Below, one piece after another: positions 8,675 through 17,332 of a stretch of 64,000 bases of DNA. Position numbers and translations under genes: made by a program. Origin of the DNA: ZC4RG20 sp964553875 (GTDB lineage: Bacteria; Pseudomonadota; Gammaproteobacteria; Steroidobacterales; Rariloculaceae); assembly GCA_964553875.1 (NCBI GenBank), contig CAZKNH010000005.1, positions 1 through 64,000 of the forward strand. The letters are read 5' to 3'. The notes below the pieces were generated by a model. It made no database searches. It was not told the DNA's origin and saw nothing but the letters and a program-made list of their open reading frames with translations. Each line of letters starts with the position of its first letter. Positions within the stretch are counted from its first letter, which is position 1.

Positions 8675-8691
8675 CTGGCCCGAGAATTGCT
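8675..8691 (+). promoter_or_regulatory. sigma-54 (RpoN) promoter
   Basis: CTGGCCCGAGAATTGCT carries the invariant GG (8677-8678) and GC (8689-8690) separated by exactly 10 bases, with TTGCT at the -12 element, against the consensus TGGCACG-N4-TTGCW. Transcription would begin near 8702, about 26 bases before the ATG at 8728. Confidence 0.72.
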
Positions 8692-8727
8692 TTATTCCGG
8701 CATCGGCATCGTGAGGAACACGCTGAC

Positions 8728-10356
8728 ATGGGAAGTTCGCACGCTAAGCAGCACATACTGCTTCCGACGGTCGCCGCCGGGTTGCTGTTGTTCTTTGCAT
8801 CTGCCGGCCACGCGCAAACGTCGGGGGCAGGCGCCTCGCAGCTCGTGACGTTGACTTGCACCGGCAGCCCCTGCCCCTTCGGCCAGACGGCGGGTGCCGA
8901 GGCCATCGTATGGCCCTCGCATGTCGAGCCTCTCGCAACTCGCCTCGGTTATACGGCATCGGCAGGTCTCTTCCTGCCAGCGAACATCGCGAATGGGGCG
9001 GTGTTGACGATCACGAGCGGCGTCGCCAGCGTGTTCGCCGGCCTGCCGAGCTCCGCCTCGCACAGGACATTAGCGTCGCTGTCGGCCGGTGACACTTTTG
9101 TCGTCTCGGGCCTCGCGCCCGGCGAAGTGCTGAGCGTCCAAAGCCTCATCGTCTTCACATATGAATTCGAGCTCCCGGCCCCGGAGGTTCCGGAAGCCCC
9201 GATTCCCGCGGCGCAGTCCCAGTGGGTCACTGCGACTTGCACCGGCAACCCGTGCCCGTGGGGGCCGTCGCTCAGCGGATATGCAATCGCCTGGCCTGAC
9301 AATGGGCAGCCGACCAACACGCGCCTGGGCTACACCTTCTCTCACGGGGTATACCTGCCGGCTGACAGGGCGAACGGCGCCACGGTGTGGGTCGAGAGTG
9401 GGACCGTCACGCTGTTCGCGGCCTTGCCGAACGCCACGACCCATCGCACCGTGGCGACGATCCCGGCAGGAGGCTCCTTCGAGGTCTCGGGCCTTGCCCC
9501 CGGCGAAGTCTTGAGCGCACAGAGCCTTGCCCCGTTCACGTACGGCGTCGCCTTGCCGCCCCCGCCGCCTCCGCCGCCGGCCGGCTCAGGTGCGTCGGAG
9601 TACGTCACCCTGACCTGCGCGCTCAGCCCGTGCCCGTGGGGTCCGTCGGTCGCAGGACACCTCATCGTCTGGCCGAAGGAGGCTCAGCCGCTCAGCCGTC
9701 AACACAACTACATCGCATCGAAGAGCGTCTACCTGCCCGCGAGCGTAGCGAACGGCGCGACTATCACCATCGACTCCGGCACAGCCACCCTGTACGCGGG
9801 CTATCCGAGCTCCTTGTCGCACCGGTCCCTTGCGACCTTGACCGCAGGACATTCTTACGTGGTTTCCGGCCTGGCGGACGGGGAAGTGCTGAGCGTGCTC
9901 AGCCCTTCGGCTTTCGTCTACCGGACCGAGCTGTCGTTGCCACCAGAGCCCGAGACCGGCGAGCTCATGACGGCAGTGCCTGCTCGATGGGTCTGCGACA
10001 CGCCAGGCTGCAACAGCCCGGATTGGGTCGGGGCCGCCTTCACGTGGCCGTCGTGGGCCGCATACCCGAACAACGGCCGCTCCGGCGACCAGTCGAGGAC
10101 CGTCTACTCTCCGTCCGGCGGGCTGCTCTATCCCTACATGGGGTCGTGGGCGGACGGCTGCGAGATCACCGGTGAATCGGGCGCGATCCTGATCATCGAG
10201 TGGCAGCGCGGCACGGATGCGTGGCGCCAGACGCTGCTCGGTCCCGGTGACACGCACGTGATCAGCCTGTCGTGGCCCGAAGACGGCGCGTTGATCGAGG
10301 CTTGGCCGGGCTCCAGCATCTCGGTCAAGAACTGCGAACCTCAGCCTCTTCCGTAA
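8728..10356 (+). CDS. secreted four-module repeat protein of unknown function
   Basis: A 542-residue protein that I cannot assign to a named family. A signal peptide is clear: polar start, hydrophobic core around residues 10-24 and a likely cut after GHA (residue 29). The mature part consists of four modules spaced 126-127 residues apart, each opening with a C-x4-C pair (C44/C49, C171/C176, C297/C302, C423/C428), an aromatic W-P motif and, in the first three, a LPAxxANGA strand and VSGLAxGEVLS strand. The fourth module is divergent and has its own extra cysteines. A run of eight prolines links modules 2 and 3. No PEP-CTERM tail is present. The start at 8728 is preceded by GAGGA and by the sigma-54 promoter; the longer open frame upstream is promoter DNA. 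Confidence 0.83.
   Translation: MGSSHAKQHILLPTVAAGLLLFFASAGHAQTSGAGASQLVTLTCTGSPCPFGQTAGAEAIVWPSHVEPLATRLGYTASAGLFLPANIANGAVLTITSGVASVFAGLPSSASHRTLASLSAGDTFVVSGLAPGEVLSVQSLIVFTYEFELPAPEVPEAPIPAAQSQWVTATCTGNPCPWGPSLSGYAIAWPDNGQPTNTRLGYTFSHGVYLPADRANGATVWVESGTVTLFAALPNATTHRTVATIPAGGSFEVSGLAPGEVLSAQSLAPFTYGVALPPPPPPPPAGSGASEYVTLTCALSPCPWGPSVAGHLIVWPKEAQPLSRQHNYIASKSVYLPASVANGATITIDSGTATLYAGYPSSLSHRSLATLTAGHSYVVSGLADGEVLSVLSPSAFVYRTELSLPPEPETGELMTAVPARWVCDTPGCNSPDWVGAAFTWPSWAAYPNNGRSGDQSRTVYSPSGGLLYPYMGSWADGCEITGESGAILIIEWQRGTDAWRQTLLGPGDTHVISLSWPEDGALIEAWPGSSISVKNCEPQPLP
8836..10353 (+). repeat. four tandem protein modules, ~378-base period
   Basis: Module starts are near 8836, 9217, 9595 and 9973. 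The nucleotide period is about 378-381 bases. Modules 1-3 are clearly homologous at the protein level; module 4 keeps the C-x4-C opening and the tryptophan-proline motif but diverges afterwards. Confidence 0.8.
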
Positions 10357-10369
10357 ACCTCAAGCCTCG

Positions 10370-10394
10370 GCCGGCCCGCATTTCGCGGGCCGGC
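10370..10394. terminator. hairpin between convergent genes
   Basis: A perfect stem, GCCGGCCCGC (10370-10379) with its complement (10385-10394) around a 5-base loop ATTTC, lies between the convergent ends of the modular-protein gene and the DUF4038 gene. It lacks a T-run, so it may act as a bidirectional or Rho-assisted terminator. Confidence 0.55.
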
Positions 10395-10441
10395 TCTCAA
10401 GGCGGCCCTTCATCGATCGCTCGGATTGGTTCAGCAGCCGC

Positions 10442-11785
10442 TTAGAACCGTTCCGCGCGCTTCAAGTAGAGCACGGCGTTGTCCGGGAAGGGCGGTGAAA
10501 ACACTCTCACGCCGTCCGTCACCGTAATCTGGCCCGTCGCGACGACGGACCCGGTGCTCGGGTTGAACCACTCGTAAGCGTAGGTCCCGCCCGTGACGTC
10601 GAGCGTGAACGCCCCCGATTCCGGCTGGTACACCAGATATTCCTGGCCGGGATGGGTCAGGCAAAATCGCGTAGAGCACACGCTGGAGTCGGCTTGCGGC
10701 CGCATCGCGGCCAAGTCCATTCGGACGGCGTAGCTCAGCGTTTGGCCCATGGCCTGCCGGGCGGACTCCCGGCCGTCGGCGCTCGGGGGAAACCTCACGA
10801 TGCCGCCGTCCATGAACAGGATGTGCAGCCCGCGCGTGAAGCATTTCCAGACCCAGATTCCGTCCCCACCCTCGCCCCACAGGTGGTCCGTATCGGCGAT
10901 CACGACCTTGCGGCCGTCCGGGATCGGAGGGTCCTCCTTGTACCCGCCTTCCTCGTTTGGCGAGATCCAGTCGGCCGGGCTGTCGAAGAGCGTCTCATTG
11001 CTGCCGCCCTCGTATTGAAAAGTCATGCCGACGGGATGCTGCTTCGGCTTCGTGGCCTCATACGTCTTCACGACGTCGACCATGTGATACTGCCACTCGG
11101 TGGAGTGCGCGCCCGCCTCGTTTGCGATCTCATACAACACGTTGTCGAGATCGTTGACCGTGTCGATCACCTTTCGAACGTACGCTTCCTGCACCGCGGT
11201 CACCTCCGGATAATCCAGAGTGGTCGCGCTCGTGCCGGGGGCGTCGATGCCGTTGATGTTGTTGCGTGCGTCGAACGGGAAGCCGTCCGTCGACGGCGAT
11301 CGGTAGAACTGCAGCCCGTAGCCGTCGAACAGCATGATGGCCACGTAGATGCCCCGATCGCTCGCGGCCTTCACCCGGGCGCGCAGCCGGTCGAAATAGC
11401 TCTGGTCGAACCTCGAAAGGTCGAACTTCGGCATGCCGTCGCTCGCGGGCCCCGGCCCCGTGCGGAGCCACGGAAAGGGGGCGACGGTGAACGTCCGATC
11501 GTCGACGGTGAACCGGGGAAGCTCCCAGGTCCAAAGCCGAAAGAAGTTGTGTCCTCTATCCTCGAGAAAGTCCAGGTACGCGGCGTAATCGAACGTGACC
11601 GGAGAACCGAAAATCGAGCCGTCGCGCAAATTGGCCCAGACATGCGAACCGGTCAGGTAAATGGCTCTTCGGCCGTCGTCGGTGAAATAAAGCGGATTGT
11701 CGGGATGGACGCGAAGCGGTCCGCCCGCGAGCGTGAGGCCGTTCAGACCAAAACAGATCAGCACGCCGCAAGCGAGCCGTTTCAT
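10442..11785 (-). CDS. secreted DUF4038-type glycoside hydrolase-like protein
   Basis: A 447-residue exported protein resembling the DUF4038 / apiosidase-like TIM-barrel group with a C-terminal putative collagen-binding domain. The signal peptide is MKRLACGVLICFGLNGLTLAGG. Conserved-looking parts are RAIYLTGSHVWANL near the start, FFRLWTWELPR, the strand NVLYEIANEAGAHSTEW with a candidate catalytic Glu, and the C-terminal beta-sandwich ending in FPDNAVLYLKR. The start is ATG 11785; an ATG 12 codons upstream would place polar residues before the signal peptide. It probably trims or reshapes exported glycans. An AT-rich stretch at 11828-11870 is the likely promoter region. Confidence 0.78.
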   Translation of the reverse strand: MKRLACGVLICFGLNGLTLAGGPLRVHPDNPLYFTDDGRRAIYLTGSHVWANLRDGSIFGSPVTFDYAAYLDFLEDRGHNFFRLWTWELPRFTVDDRTFTVAPFPWLRTGPGPASDGMPKFDLSRFDQSYFDRLRARVKAASDRGIYVAIMLFDGYGLQFYRSPSTDGFPFDARNNINGIDAPGTSATTLDYPEVTAVQEAYVRKVIDTVNDLDNVLYEIANEAGAHSTEWQYHMVDVVKTYEATKPKQHPVGMTFQYEGGSNETLFDSPADWISPNEEGGYKEDPPIPDGRKVVIADTDHLWGEGGDGIWVWKCFTRGLHILFMDGGIVRFPPSADGRESARQAMGQTLSYAVRMDLAAMRPQADSSVCSTRFCLTHPGQEYLVYQPESGAFTLDVTGGTYAYEWFNPSTGSVVATGQITVTDGVRVFSPPFPDNAVLYLKRAERF

Positions 11786-11887
11786 TGGTGGTCCCCGGCG
11801 GGCGCGGTCAGGCCCGCACACATCCCATTATTGGCATATTTAGCATACCTATCTTATCGCCAGATCTAACACTAGCGTCGGCGCAAG

Positions 11888-13078
11888 TCAATCGGAACCA
11901 GTTACCAGCTCTCCGCGCAGACAACGCCGAAACTCTCCCGCGATGCGCTCGACGAGCAGGTCCCAGTCGTGGGCTTTCGCGCGAGCCTGCCGCGCCAGCA
12001 CCGCATCGTCCGTGTTCCGCTCCGGCCGTAGCGCGTCGAGGAGCGCGTCCTCCCACTCATCGACGCCGGAGGCCGTCTCGAGCACGTCGCTGAACGGCCG
12101 AACGGCTTCGATCGGCGCCGACACGACGGGCCGTCCCGAGGCCAGGTATTCGTGCATCTTGAGCGGATAGATGTAGTTCGTGTAGTCGGATACTTCGTAG
12201 CACATCATGCAGACGTCGAAGTGCTGGCAGTAACCGGGCAGCTGCTCGACCGGCTTGTTACCCAGAAGATGCACATTCGGCAGACGCTGCAGTTGCTCGA
12301 GCAGGGGCTTCTTGCCGCCTATGTTGCCGACCGGCCCGACCAGCACGAACGACCACTCGGGACGGCGCGTCGCCAGTCCAACCAGCAGCGCCAGATCGAG
12401 CTGCACTTTGATCACGCCGACATAGCCCATGCGGGGACGAGGAATGTCCGCAAGGTCTGCGGGCTCGGGCTGCAGCGTGGAGAACGCGGCGTAGTCCACC
12501 CCGTTGGGAATACGAACGCTGTTCTGATTGATGGAACCCTTCTTCTCGAAGAGTTTCTGCGAATGAATGATTACCAGATCCGCAGCGCGAATCAGCGCGA
12601 CCTCACGCGGATCGTTCGGGCGATCGACCGACGAGAAGCTGTACTCGTCGTCGATGTGATAGCAGACGAGATCCGCGTCGACCGCATCGAGCGCCCAATC
12701 ATACTGTGGGCGCCAGACATACAGCACGATCCTGGTGCATCCGCGCCGCCGCAGTGTCTCGACCGCGTCGCGCACGCGCTGCCGCCGCAACCAATTGCCG
12801 ACGAACCGCGGCCGGTACACTTCGGCCCGCCAGCGGCCGGGACGATACACCGTGAACTGCGAACGGCGTGTACGAATTTCCTCGACCGACTCACCGGCAT
12901 GAAAACGTCCCAGCCAGTAGTCTCGCCAGCCGCGGGCCGGCTCGACCCAAACTACGTCGAATTGCTGCGCGAGCCGGTGCAGCACGTGGTGGCGTACGGT
13001 CCAGACGCCGAGCCACCGGTCGGGGACGAGCGCAACGACGCCAATCGAACTGTCGGTTCGCGGCTCGGCGGAACTCAC
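11888..13078 (-). CDS. glycosyltransferase family 4
   Basis: A 396-residue GT-B-type glycosyltransferase. The N-terminal domain covers VVALVPDRWLGVWTVRHHVLHRLA; the C-terminal nucleotide-sugar domain has MGYVGVIKVQLDLALL, LVGPVGN and the E-x7-E-like MHEYLASGRPVVSAPIEAV. It starts with GTG overlapping the stop of the upstream GT2 gene (GTGA), so the two are translationally coupled. It is the last gene of a nine-gene minus-strand operon for an ABC-exported polysaccharide and would add one sugar on the cytoplasmic side. Donor and linkage cannot be read from the sequence. Confidence 0.87.
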   Translation of the reverse strand: MSSAEPRTDSSIGVVALVPDRWLGVWTVRHHVLHRLAQQFDVVWVEPARGWRDYWLGRFHAGESVEEIRTRRSQFTVYRPGRWRAEVYRPRFVGNWLRRQRVRDAVETLRRRGCTRIVLYVWRPQYDWALDAVDADLVCYHIDDEYSFSSVDRPNDPREVALIRAADLVIIHSQKLFEKKGSINQNSVRIPNGVDYAAFSTLQPEPADLADIPRPRMGYVGVIKVQLDLALLVGLATRRPEWSFVLVGPVGNIGGKKPLLEQLQRLPNVHLLGNKPVEQLPGYCQHFDVCMMCYEVSDYTNYIYPLKMHEYLASGRPVVSAPIEAVRPFSDVLETASGVDEWEDALLDALRPERNTDDAVLARQARAKAHDWDLLVERIAGEFRRCLRGELVTGSD

Positions 13079-14094
13079 GCGCTGCTATGCTCCACGTCGC
13101 GTCCGTCGGCGGACCTCGAAAGCAGTCGCGCCTCCGCGATGCGGCCCACGTACTCGTACGTCGAAGCCTTGTAGTAGAACCGCCGTTTCTCTTCGAGCGT
13201 CACCAACCAGCGCAGTGCATTGCTCGCTGCCGCGCGAAACAGATAGCGCGGAACGCCGAACCACCTGACCTGGCCGGGCGGCACCTTGGATTTGCGCATC
13301 GACATCCGCCCGAAATGGAAGTACCAATGCAGAAAGTAGGCTTTCGTGGCGCGTTCCGGCTCGACCGGATGATCCACTAGTGCATCGGGAAAATAGAAGA
13401 TCCGGCCGCCGTGCTCCCGCACACGTGCACATAACTCGCTGTCTTCACCCACGGTGTGCACGTCCCCTCGCGGGCCGAGATCGGTGCGGAACCCTCCGAC
13501 ACGATCGAAAACCTCGCGGCGGAACGCCATGTTCGCGCCGTAGACAGGCTTATCGATCTCCCGAGCCTCGGAGCCGAAATCGAGGAAAACGACGGCCTGC
13601 TTCAGCGCGAACTCGCCCTCGCTCGAGAACCAGGAAGGCGGCTCCTGCTTCCAAAGGGGGCGAATTCTCCCGCCTGCACCGACGCAGTCGTGCTTCTTGA
13701 ACCCTTCGATGTAAGCGGCAAGCCACCCCTCGTCGATCAGCACGTCATCGTCGGTGAACGCGATGATCTCGCCCCTCGCGCGCGCTATGCCGGTGTTCAG
13801 CGCGTGTGACTTACCCTGCCTCGACTCGAACACATACTCGAGCGGCAGCCCTCGCGAGCGGAACCGATCCGCCACGGCATGCGTGTCGTCCTTCGAATTG
13901 TTGTCGACGAGTATGAGCTCCCACGTTGCGTCGCTCGGTAAACGCTGGCGGCCGAGCGACTCGAGCACGACCGCCAAGTGTGCCGCACGGTTGTACGTGC
14001 ACAGTACGACGCTGATCGTTGGCGTGCCACTCGCGGATGTATCACCGGTCGTGCGGTTTACGGATTTCATTGCTGCCATCTCGTTGGCCGACAT
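13075..14094 (-). CDS. glycosyltransferase family 2
   Basis: A 339-residue GT-A enzyme. TISVVLCTYNRAAHLAVVLESL opens the fold, AFTDDDVLIDEGW holds the DxD metal motif, and GANMAFRREVFDRVGGF and the EDSELCARV acceptor-side motif follow. Start options are ATG 14094 (11 bases after the upstream stop), 14079 and 14070; the last has the better ribosome-binding sequence. The open frame continues upstream only as a shadow of the GNAT-like gene. It closely resembles the GT2 at 15195-16151 (same KSHALNTG, GRIRPLW/GRVRPLW and FHFGR/FDFGR segments), so the two are paralogues. Confidence 0.88.
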   Translation of the reverse strand: MSANEMAAMKSVNRTTGDTSASGTPTISVVLCTYNRAAHLAVVLESLGRQRLPSDATWELILVDNNSKDDTHAVADRFRSRGLPLEYVFESRQGKSHALNTGIARARGEIIAFTDDDVLIDEGWLAAYIEGFKKHDCVGAGGRIRPLWKQEPPSWFSSEGEFALKQAVVFLDFGSEAREIDKPVYGANMAFRREVFDRVGGFRTDLGPRGDVHTVGEDSELCARVREHGGRIFYFPDALVDHPVEPERATKAYFLHWYFHFGRMSMRKSKVPPGQVRWFGVPRYLFRAAASNALRWLVTLEEKRRFYYKASTYEYVGRIAEARLLSRSADGRDVEHSSA

Positions 14095-14104
14095 CGGAAG
14101 CGCG

Positions 14105-15139
14105 TCAGGCCGGCTCGGCGCCCGGCAGCAGACCGATGGCCCTGCGCAACCGCCGCAACACGGCGGAGCTCGCCCTCGAGGCCAACGAACGCCTCGGCGT
14201 GACGACGAACTGCCAGCGCTTACCCCCGACGGGTGCCCACTGCTCCTTGTACTGCTGACCGCCGCCCATGTCCAAAGCGGCGTATCCCGCCGACGCGGCC
14301 CACTGGTGCACCGCGTCGAGCAAGCGAGTGCCGATGCTGTGCTTCTCGTATTCCGGCTCGCGGTGGTAAGCGATACCGATGACGTGATCGTCATGCACGA
14401 GCTGCACGGCGGCACCGACAGCCTTGTCACCGTCGTGCAGCGAGATCGTGAAGTGCCGGCCGCGAGGCTCCCAGTACCGCGCGATGACCAACCGATCCCG
14501 CACGTCCAAGACCTCGTCGAAGCCTTCGGGCGCCCATTTCCGCCCCCAGTTGACGAGCGCCCACTCCGCTGCGCCGGGCTCGTTCACCGCCACCGTGAAG
14601 GAACGGCACCTGCGCCGCGCTTCTTTGATACGCCCCCACAGACGCGTCTCCTTCCAAAACGCCTCGTAGTCGCCGCGTAGGGACAACCGCCGTGTCTCTA
14701 TGCACTCGAGCCGCTTGAAGCGGTCGCTCGTGGGAGGTTCGACTGCCTGGCGCCACCAGCTCACGAACAGCGGCACGTCGAGCGCGGTCAGCGCCGGCAC
14801 GAGCATTCCGTCGCGAACGGGGAACAGCGAGCCCGGGACGATCCACGTCGTGACCGGAGTCCAGCGCTGCCCCTCGCGACGCACGCCGACGACCGCCAAC
14901 GGATCACCGCCGAGCGTCACGAGCGCAGTGCGCTTCTCCACGGGCGCGGGGTTCGTCGCGAGCTCGCGGTAGAGCTCGTGCGGGCACATCGGCATCTCGG
15001 GCAGCGTCGCCAGCGCGGCGTCGAGGTCGTCGTGCCAGGAATCGAACCAATCGACGCGCAGCCTGCGCCGGTTCAACCAGCGTGACGCGTGACCTGCAAT
15101 CGGCTGCGGCTCCGTCTCTCTCGTATCGGTCCCCTGCAT
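14105..15139 (-). CDS. GNAT/BioF2-like acyltransferase
   Basis: A 344-residue protein with two GNAT-like halves, as in the BioF2/FemAB-related acetyltransferases of polysaccharide loci. Key blocks are LEC...LSLRGDYEAFWKETRLWGRIKEARRR, the strand KAVGAAVQLVHDDHVIGIAYHRE, and the C-terminal IGTRLLDAVHQWAASAGYAALDMGGGQQYKEQW. The start at ATG 15139 is favoured over ATG 15151 because GAGGAG sits five bases upstream of it. It lies between two paralogous GT2 genes in the ABC-export operon. A role in N- or O-acylation of a sugar is likely but inferred. Confidence 0.74.
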   Translation of the reverse strand: MQGTDTRETEPQPIAGHASRWLNRRRLRVDWFDSWHDDLDAALATLPEMPMCPHELYRELATNPAPVEKRTALVTLGGDPLAVVGVRREGQRWTPVTTWIVPGSLFPVRDGMLVPALTALDVPLFVSWWRQAVEPPTSDRFKRLECIETRRLSLRGDYEAFWKETRLWGRIKEARRRCRSFTVAVNEPGAAEWALVNWGRKWAPEGFDEVLDVRDRLVIARYWEPRGRHFTISLHDGDKAVGAAVQLVHDDHVIGIAYHREPEYEKHSIGTRLLDAVHQWAASAGYAALDMGGGQQYKEQWAPVGGKRWQFVVTPRRSLASRASSAVLRRLRRAIGLLPGAEPA

Positions 15140-15194
15140 CCTGCTCCTCACCGCGTTATCGAGGCTTCATTGCCCAGTGCCACGAAGCGCCTGG

Positions 15195-16151
15195 TCATGA
15201 AGCCGACGGGCGTGGCTGCACATGATCAGCGGGCTCTGCGAGCAAGCGCCTCGCCTCGACGACTCGGCCGAGCGCCTCGGCCGTCTCGAGCTTGCGCTTG
15301 AAGCGCGCGACCGGCGCGAGCGTCACCCACCACTTGAACGCGTTCACGACGAGCGCGCGGATCAGATAGAGCGGCACGCCGAACATGCGGCGGCCGTCCC
15401 GCGGAATGTTCCCCATCCGCGCAGAGGTGCGCCCGAAGTCGAAATACCACGACAGATAATACGATTTCGTCGCGCGCTTTTCCTCGACCGGGTGATCGAC
15501 GATCGCGTCGGGCACGTAATAGAGCGGCTCACCATGCTTCGCGAGCCGTTGGGAAAACTCGGTGTCCTCGCCGCGCAGCAACGAGTCGGGCGTCGGGCCG
15601 AGATCGGCTCGGAACAGCCCGTACTTCTCGAACGCCTCGCGCCTGAATGCCATGTTGCAGCCGACCAGCGCGACGCCGGTCAGCGGACGCGGCGTATCTC
15701 CGTGCTCGAACTGCATGATCGCCATGCGCAGCCGATTCGGGCCGGTGAGCACGAGCCAGCTCGGCTGAGGCTGCCGCCACAACGGTCGCACGCGTCCGCC
15801 GATACCGGTGCATGGAAGTGTTCGGAAAGCCTTGTCGATCTCGCGGATCCAGTCGGGATGGACGTACACGTCGTCGTCCGTGAAAGCAATGATGTCGCCG
15901 TGCGCGGCCGCGACGCCGGTGTTCAACGCATGCGACTTGCCCTGACGCCCCTCGAACAGGTACCGAACGGAGAACCCGGACTGCTCCGCCGCGAACGCTT
16001 CGACGACCTGCCGCGTATCGTCGGAGGAGTTGTTGTCGACGACCAGAAGCTCCCAATCGATCTCGCCGTTCGCAGTCTGCGCGGCGAGCGTCGCGAGCGC
16101 TTCCCGAAGCATCGCCGAACGATTGTAGGTGCAGAGAATGACGCTGATCAT
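15195..16151 (-). CDS. glycosyltransferase family 2
   Basis: A 318-residue GT-A enzyme starting MISVILCTYNRSAMLREALATL, with the metal motif in AFTDDDVYVHPDW, GRVRPLWRQPQPSW, GCNMAFRREAF, and the EDTEFSQRLAKHG motif. It is a paralogue of the GT2 gene at 13075-14094, with similarity along the whole length including the FDFGRTSARMGNIPRDG tail. It probably acts on the same polymer but on a different linkage. A 178-base non-coding gap separates it from the next GT2 gene upstream. Confidence 0.89.
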   Translation of the reverse strand: MISVILCTYNRSAMLREALATLAAQTANGEIDWELLVVDNNSSDDTRQVVEAFAAEQSGFSVRYLFEGRQGKSHALNTGVAAAHGDIIAFTDDDVYVHPDWIREIDKAFRTLPCTGIGGRVRPLWRQPQPSWLVLTGPNRLRMAIMQFEHGDTPRPLTGVALVGCNMAFRREAFEKYGLFRADLGPTPDSLLRGEDTEFSQRLAKHGEPLYYVPDAIVDHPVEEKRATKSYYLSWYFDFGRTSARMGNIPRDGRRMFGVPLYLIRALVVNAFKWWVTLAPVARFKRKLETAEALGRVVEARRLLAEPADHVQPRPSAS

Positions 16152-16329
16152 GGTCGTGATGCGTTGGCCGCGCGGGGTCCTTGCTGGTTCTTCTTCGCTG
16201 GACGGCGGGACCGCCCCTCGTGCGGGGTAGTGTACTTCACGCCGCAGCTCGAAAAGGTAGCATGCCGCCCGGGTTGGCGACGCGCTGCGCAGCGGGTCAC
16301 GAAACGGGGACCACCGGGCGGCGCGTCCC

Positions 16330-17301
16330 CTACCGAGGCGAACGCGTCAACCGCGGCAGCGCGCGGGCCGCTTTGCCGACCGGGTCGAGCAGGCGCCGCA
16401 GGACGTGCCGGCGGAGGACCCAACGATCGATCTCGAGCCCCTGCTGCGCGAGCGCGGCGGTATGAAATTCCCAGAACTCGCGCGGTGCGCCTTCAATCTT
16501 CGCGCGTGCGAGGAGATCGTAGTAGCGCCACGAAACCGAGCCGATCGTTCGCGCGAGCTCCGCTTCGTCCAGGTACTCGGGCCCGAACCGGTGCACGGTC
16601 AGAAAGTGCATCAGCGTCAGCGGATTGAAACGCGCCATACGCTCCCATAGCGAGCCCGGTTCTCGCCGGTTGAAGCTCAGCACCTGGAAGACGAAACCGA
16701 AGTCCGCTTCCCGTAGGATCTCGAAGCAGACCTCGACGTCCTCGAACGGTGACGTCGGCCGGTAGAACGCCGGCGCGCGGGCGCGCACGAGATCGGCGCG
16801 GAACAGCACCGACGTCGGCGAGCCGAATACCGTGAGGCCCTGCTTGAGCGCCATCCGACAGATCTCGCGGCCGTCGTAGACTCCGGTGCCGAACTCGAGC
16901 CCCGCTTGGGCGATGTATCGCCCCTCGATCCCGAAAGCCGATACGAGCCCGACGCGGGGATTCGCGTCCGCCAGCCGAACCATTTCGGTCAGACAGGACG
17001 GAAAGATCCAGTCATCGGCCTGAACGACCTTGCAGTAAGTGCTCTCCACAGAGATCGCCGTGAGCGCGCTGTTGTAGTTGTCGACCTGGCTCAGATGGGT
17101 CGGCTGGCGGAGCAGCCGGATTCTCGGATCGCGCTCCGCGTACTCGGCGGCGATTTCCCCGCCGCCGTCCGTGCTGCAGTTGTCGACCAGCACGTACTCG
17201 AAATCGCGGAAATCCTGCCGCAGCACGCTCTCGATGCACTCGCGCAGGAAGCGCGCCGTGTTGTAGAACGGCGTCACGACGCTCACTCGCGGCGAGCTCA
17301 C
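16330..17301 (-). CDS. glycosyltransferase family 2
   Basis: A 323-residue GT2 beginning RVSVVTPFYNTARFLRECIESVLRQ, with YVLVDNCSTDGGG and the DxD-type VVQADDWIFPSCL. The C-terminal helices (about 230-320) are amphipathic and lack clear membrane spans. It starts with GTG, 31 bases after the pyruvyltransferase stop, inside the ABC-export operon. It is distinct in sequence from the two paralogous GT2 proteins downstream. Confidence 0.88.
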   Translation of the reverse strand: MSSPRVSVVTPFYNTARFLRECIESVLRQDFRDFEYVLVDNCSTDGGGEIAAEYAERDPRIRLLRQPTHLSQVDNYNSALTAISVESTYCKVVQADDWIFPSCLTEMVRLADANPRVGLVSAFGIEGRYIAQAGLEFGTGVYDGREICRMALKQGLTVFGSPTSVLFRADLVRARAPAFYRPTSPFEDVEVCFEILREADFGFVFQVLSFNRREPGSLWERMARFNPLTLMHFLTVHRFGPEYLDEAELARTIGSVSWRYYDLLARAKIEGAPREFWEFHTAALAQQGLEIDRWVLRRHVLRRLLDPVGKAARALPRLTRSPR

Positions 17302-17332
17302 TGCCGAAGCCTCCGTGATCGGATCGCGAGCG

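Larger units (their letters stand above)
8348..8727. other. divergent regulatory region (380 bases)
   Basis: This gap lies between the GNAT gene (minus) and the modular secreted-protein gene (plus). It is noticeably more AT-rich than the flanks near 8610-8700. It contains the palindrome and the sigma-54-type promoter listed separately; no small gene is supported. Confidence 0.7.
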
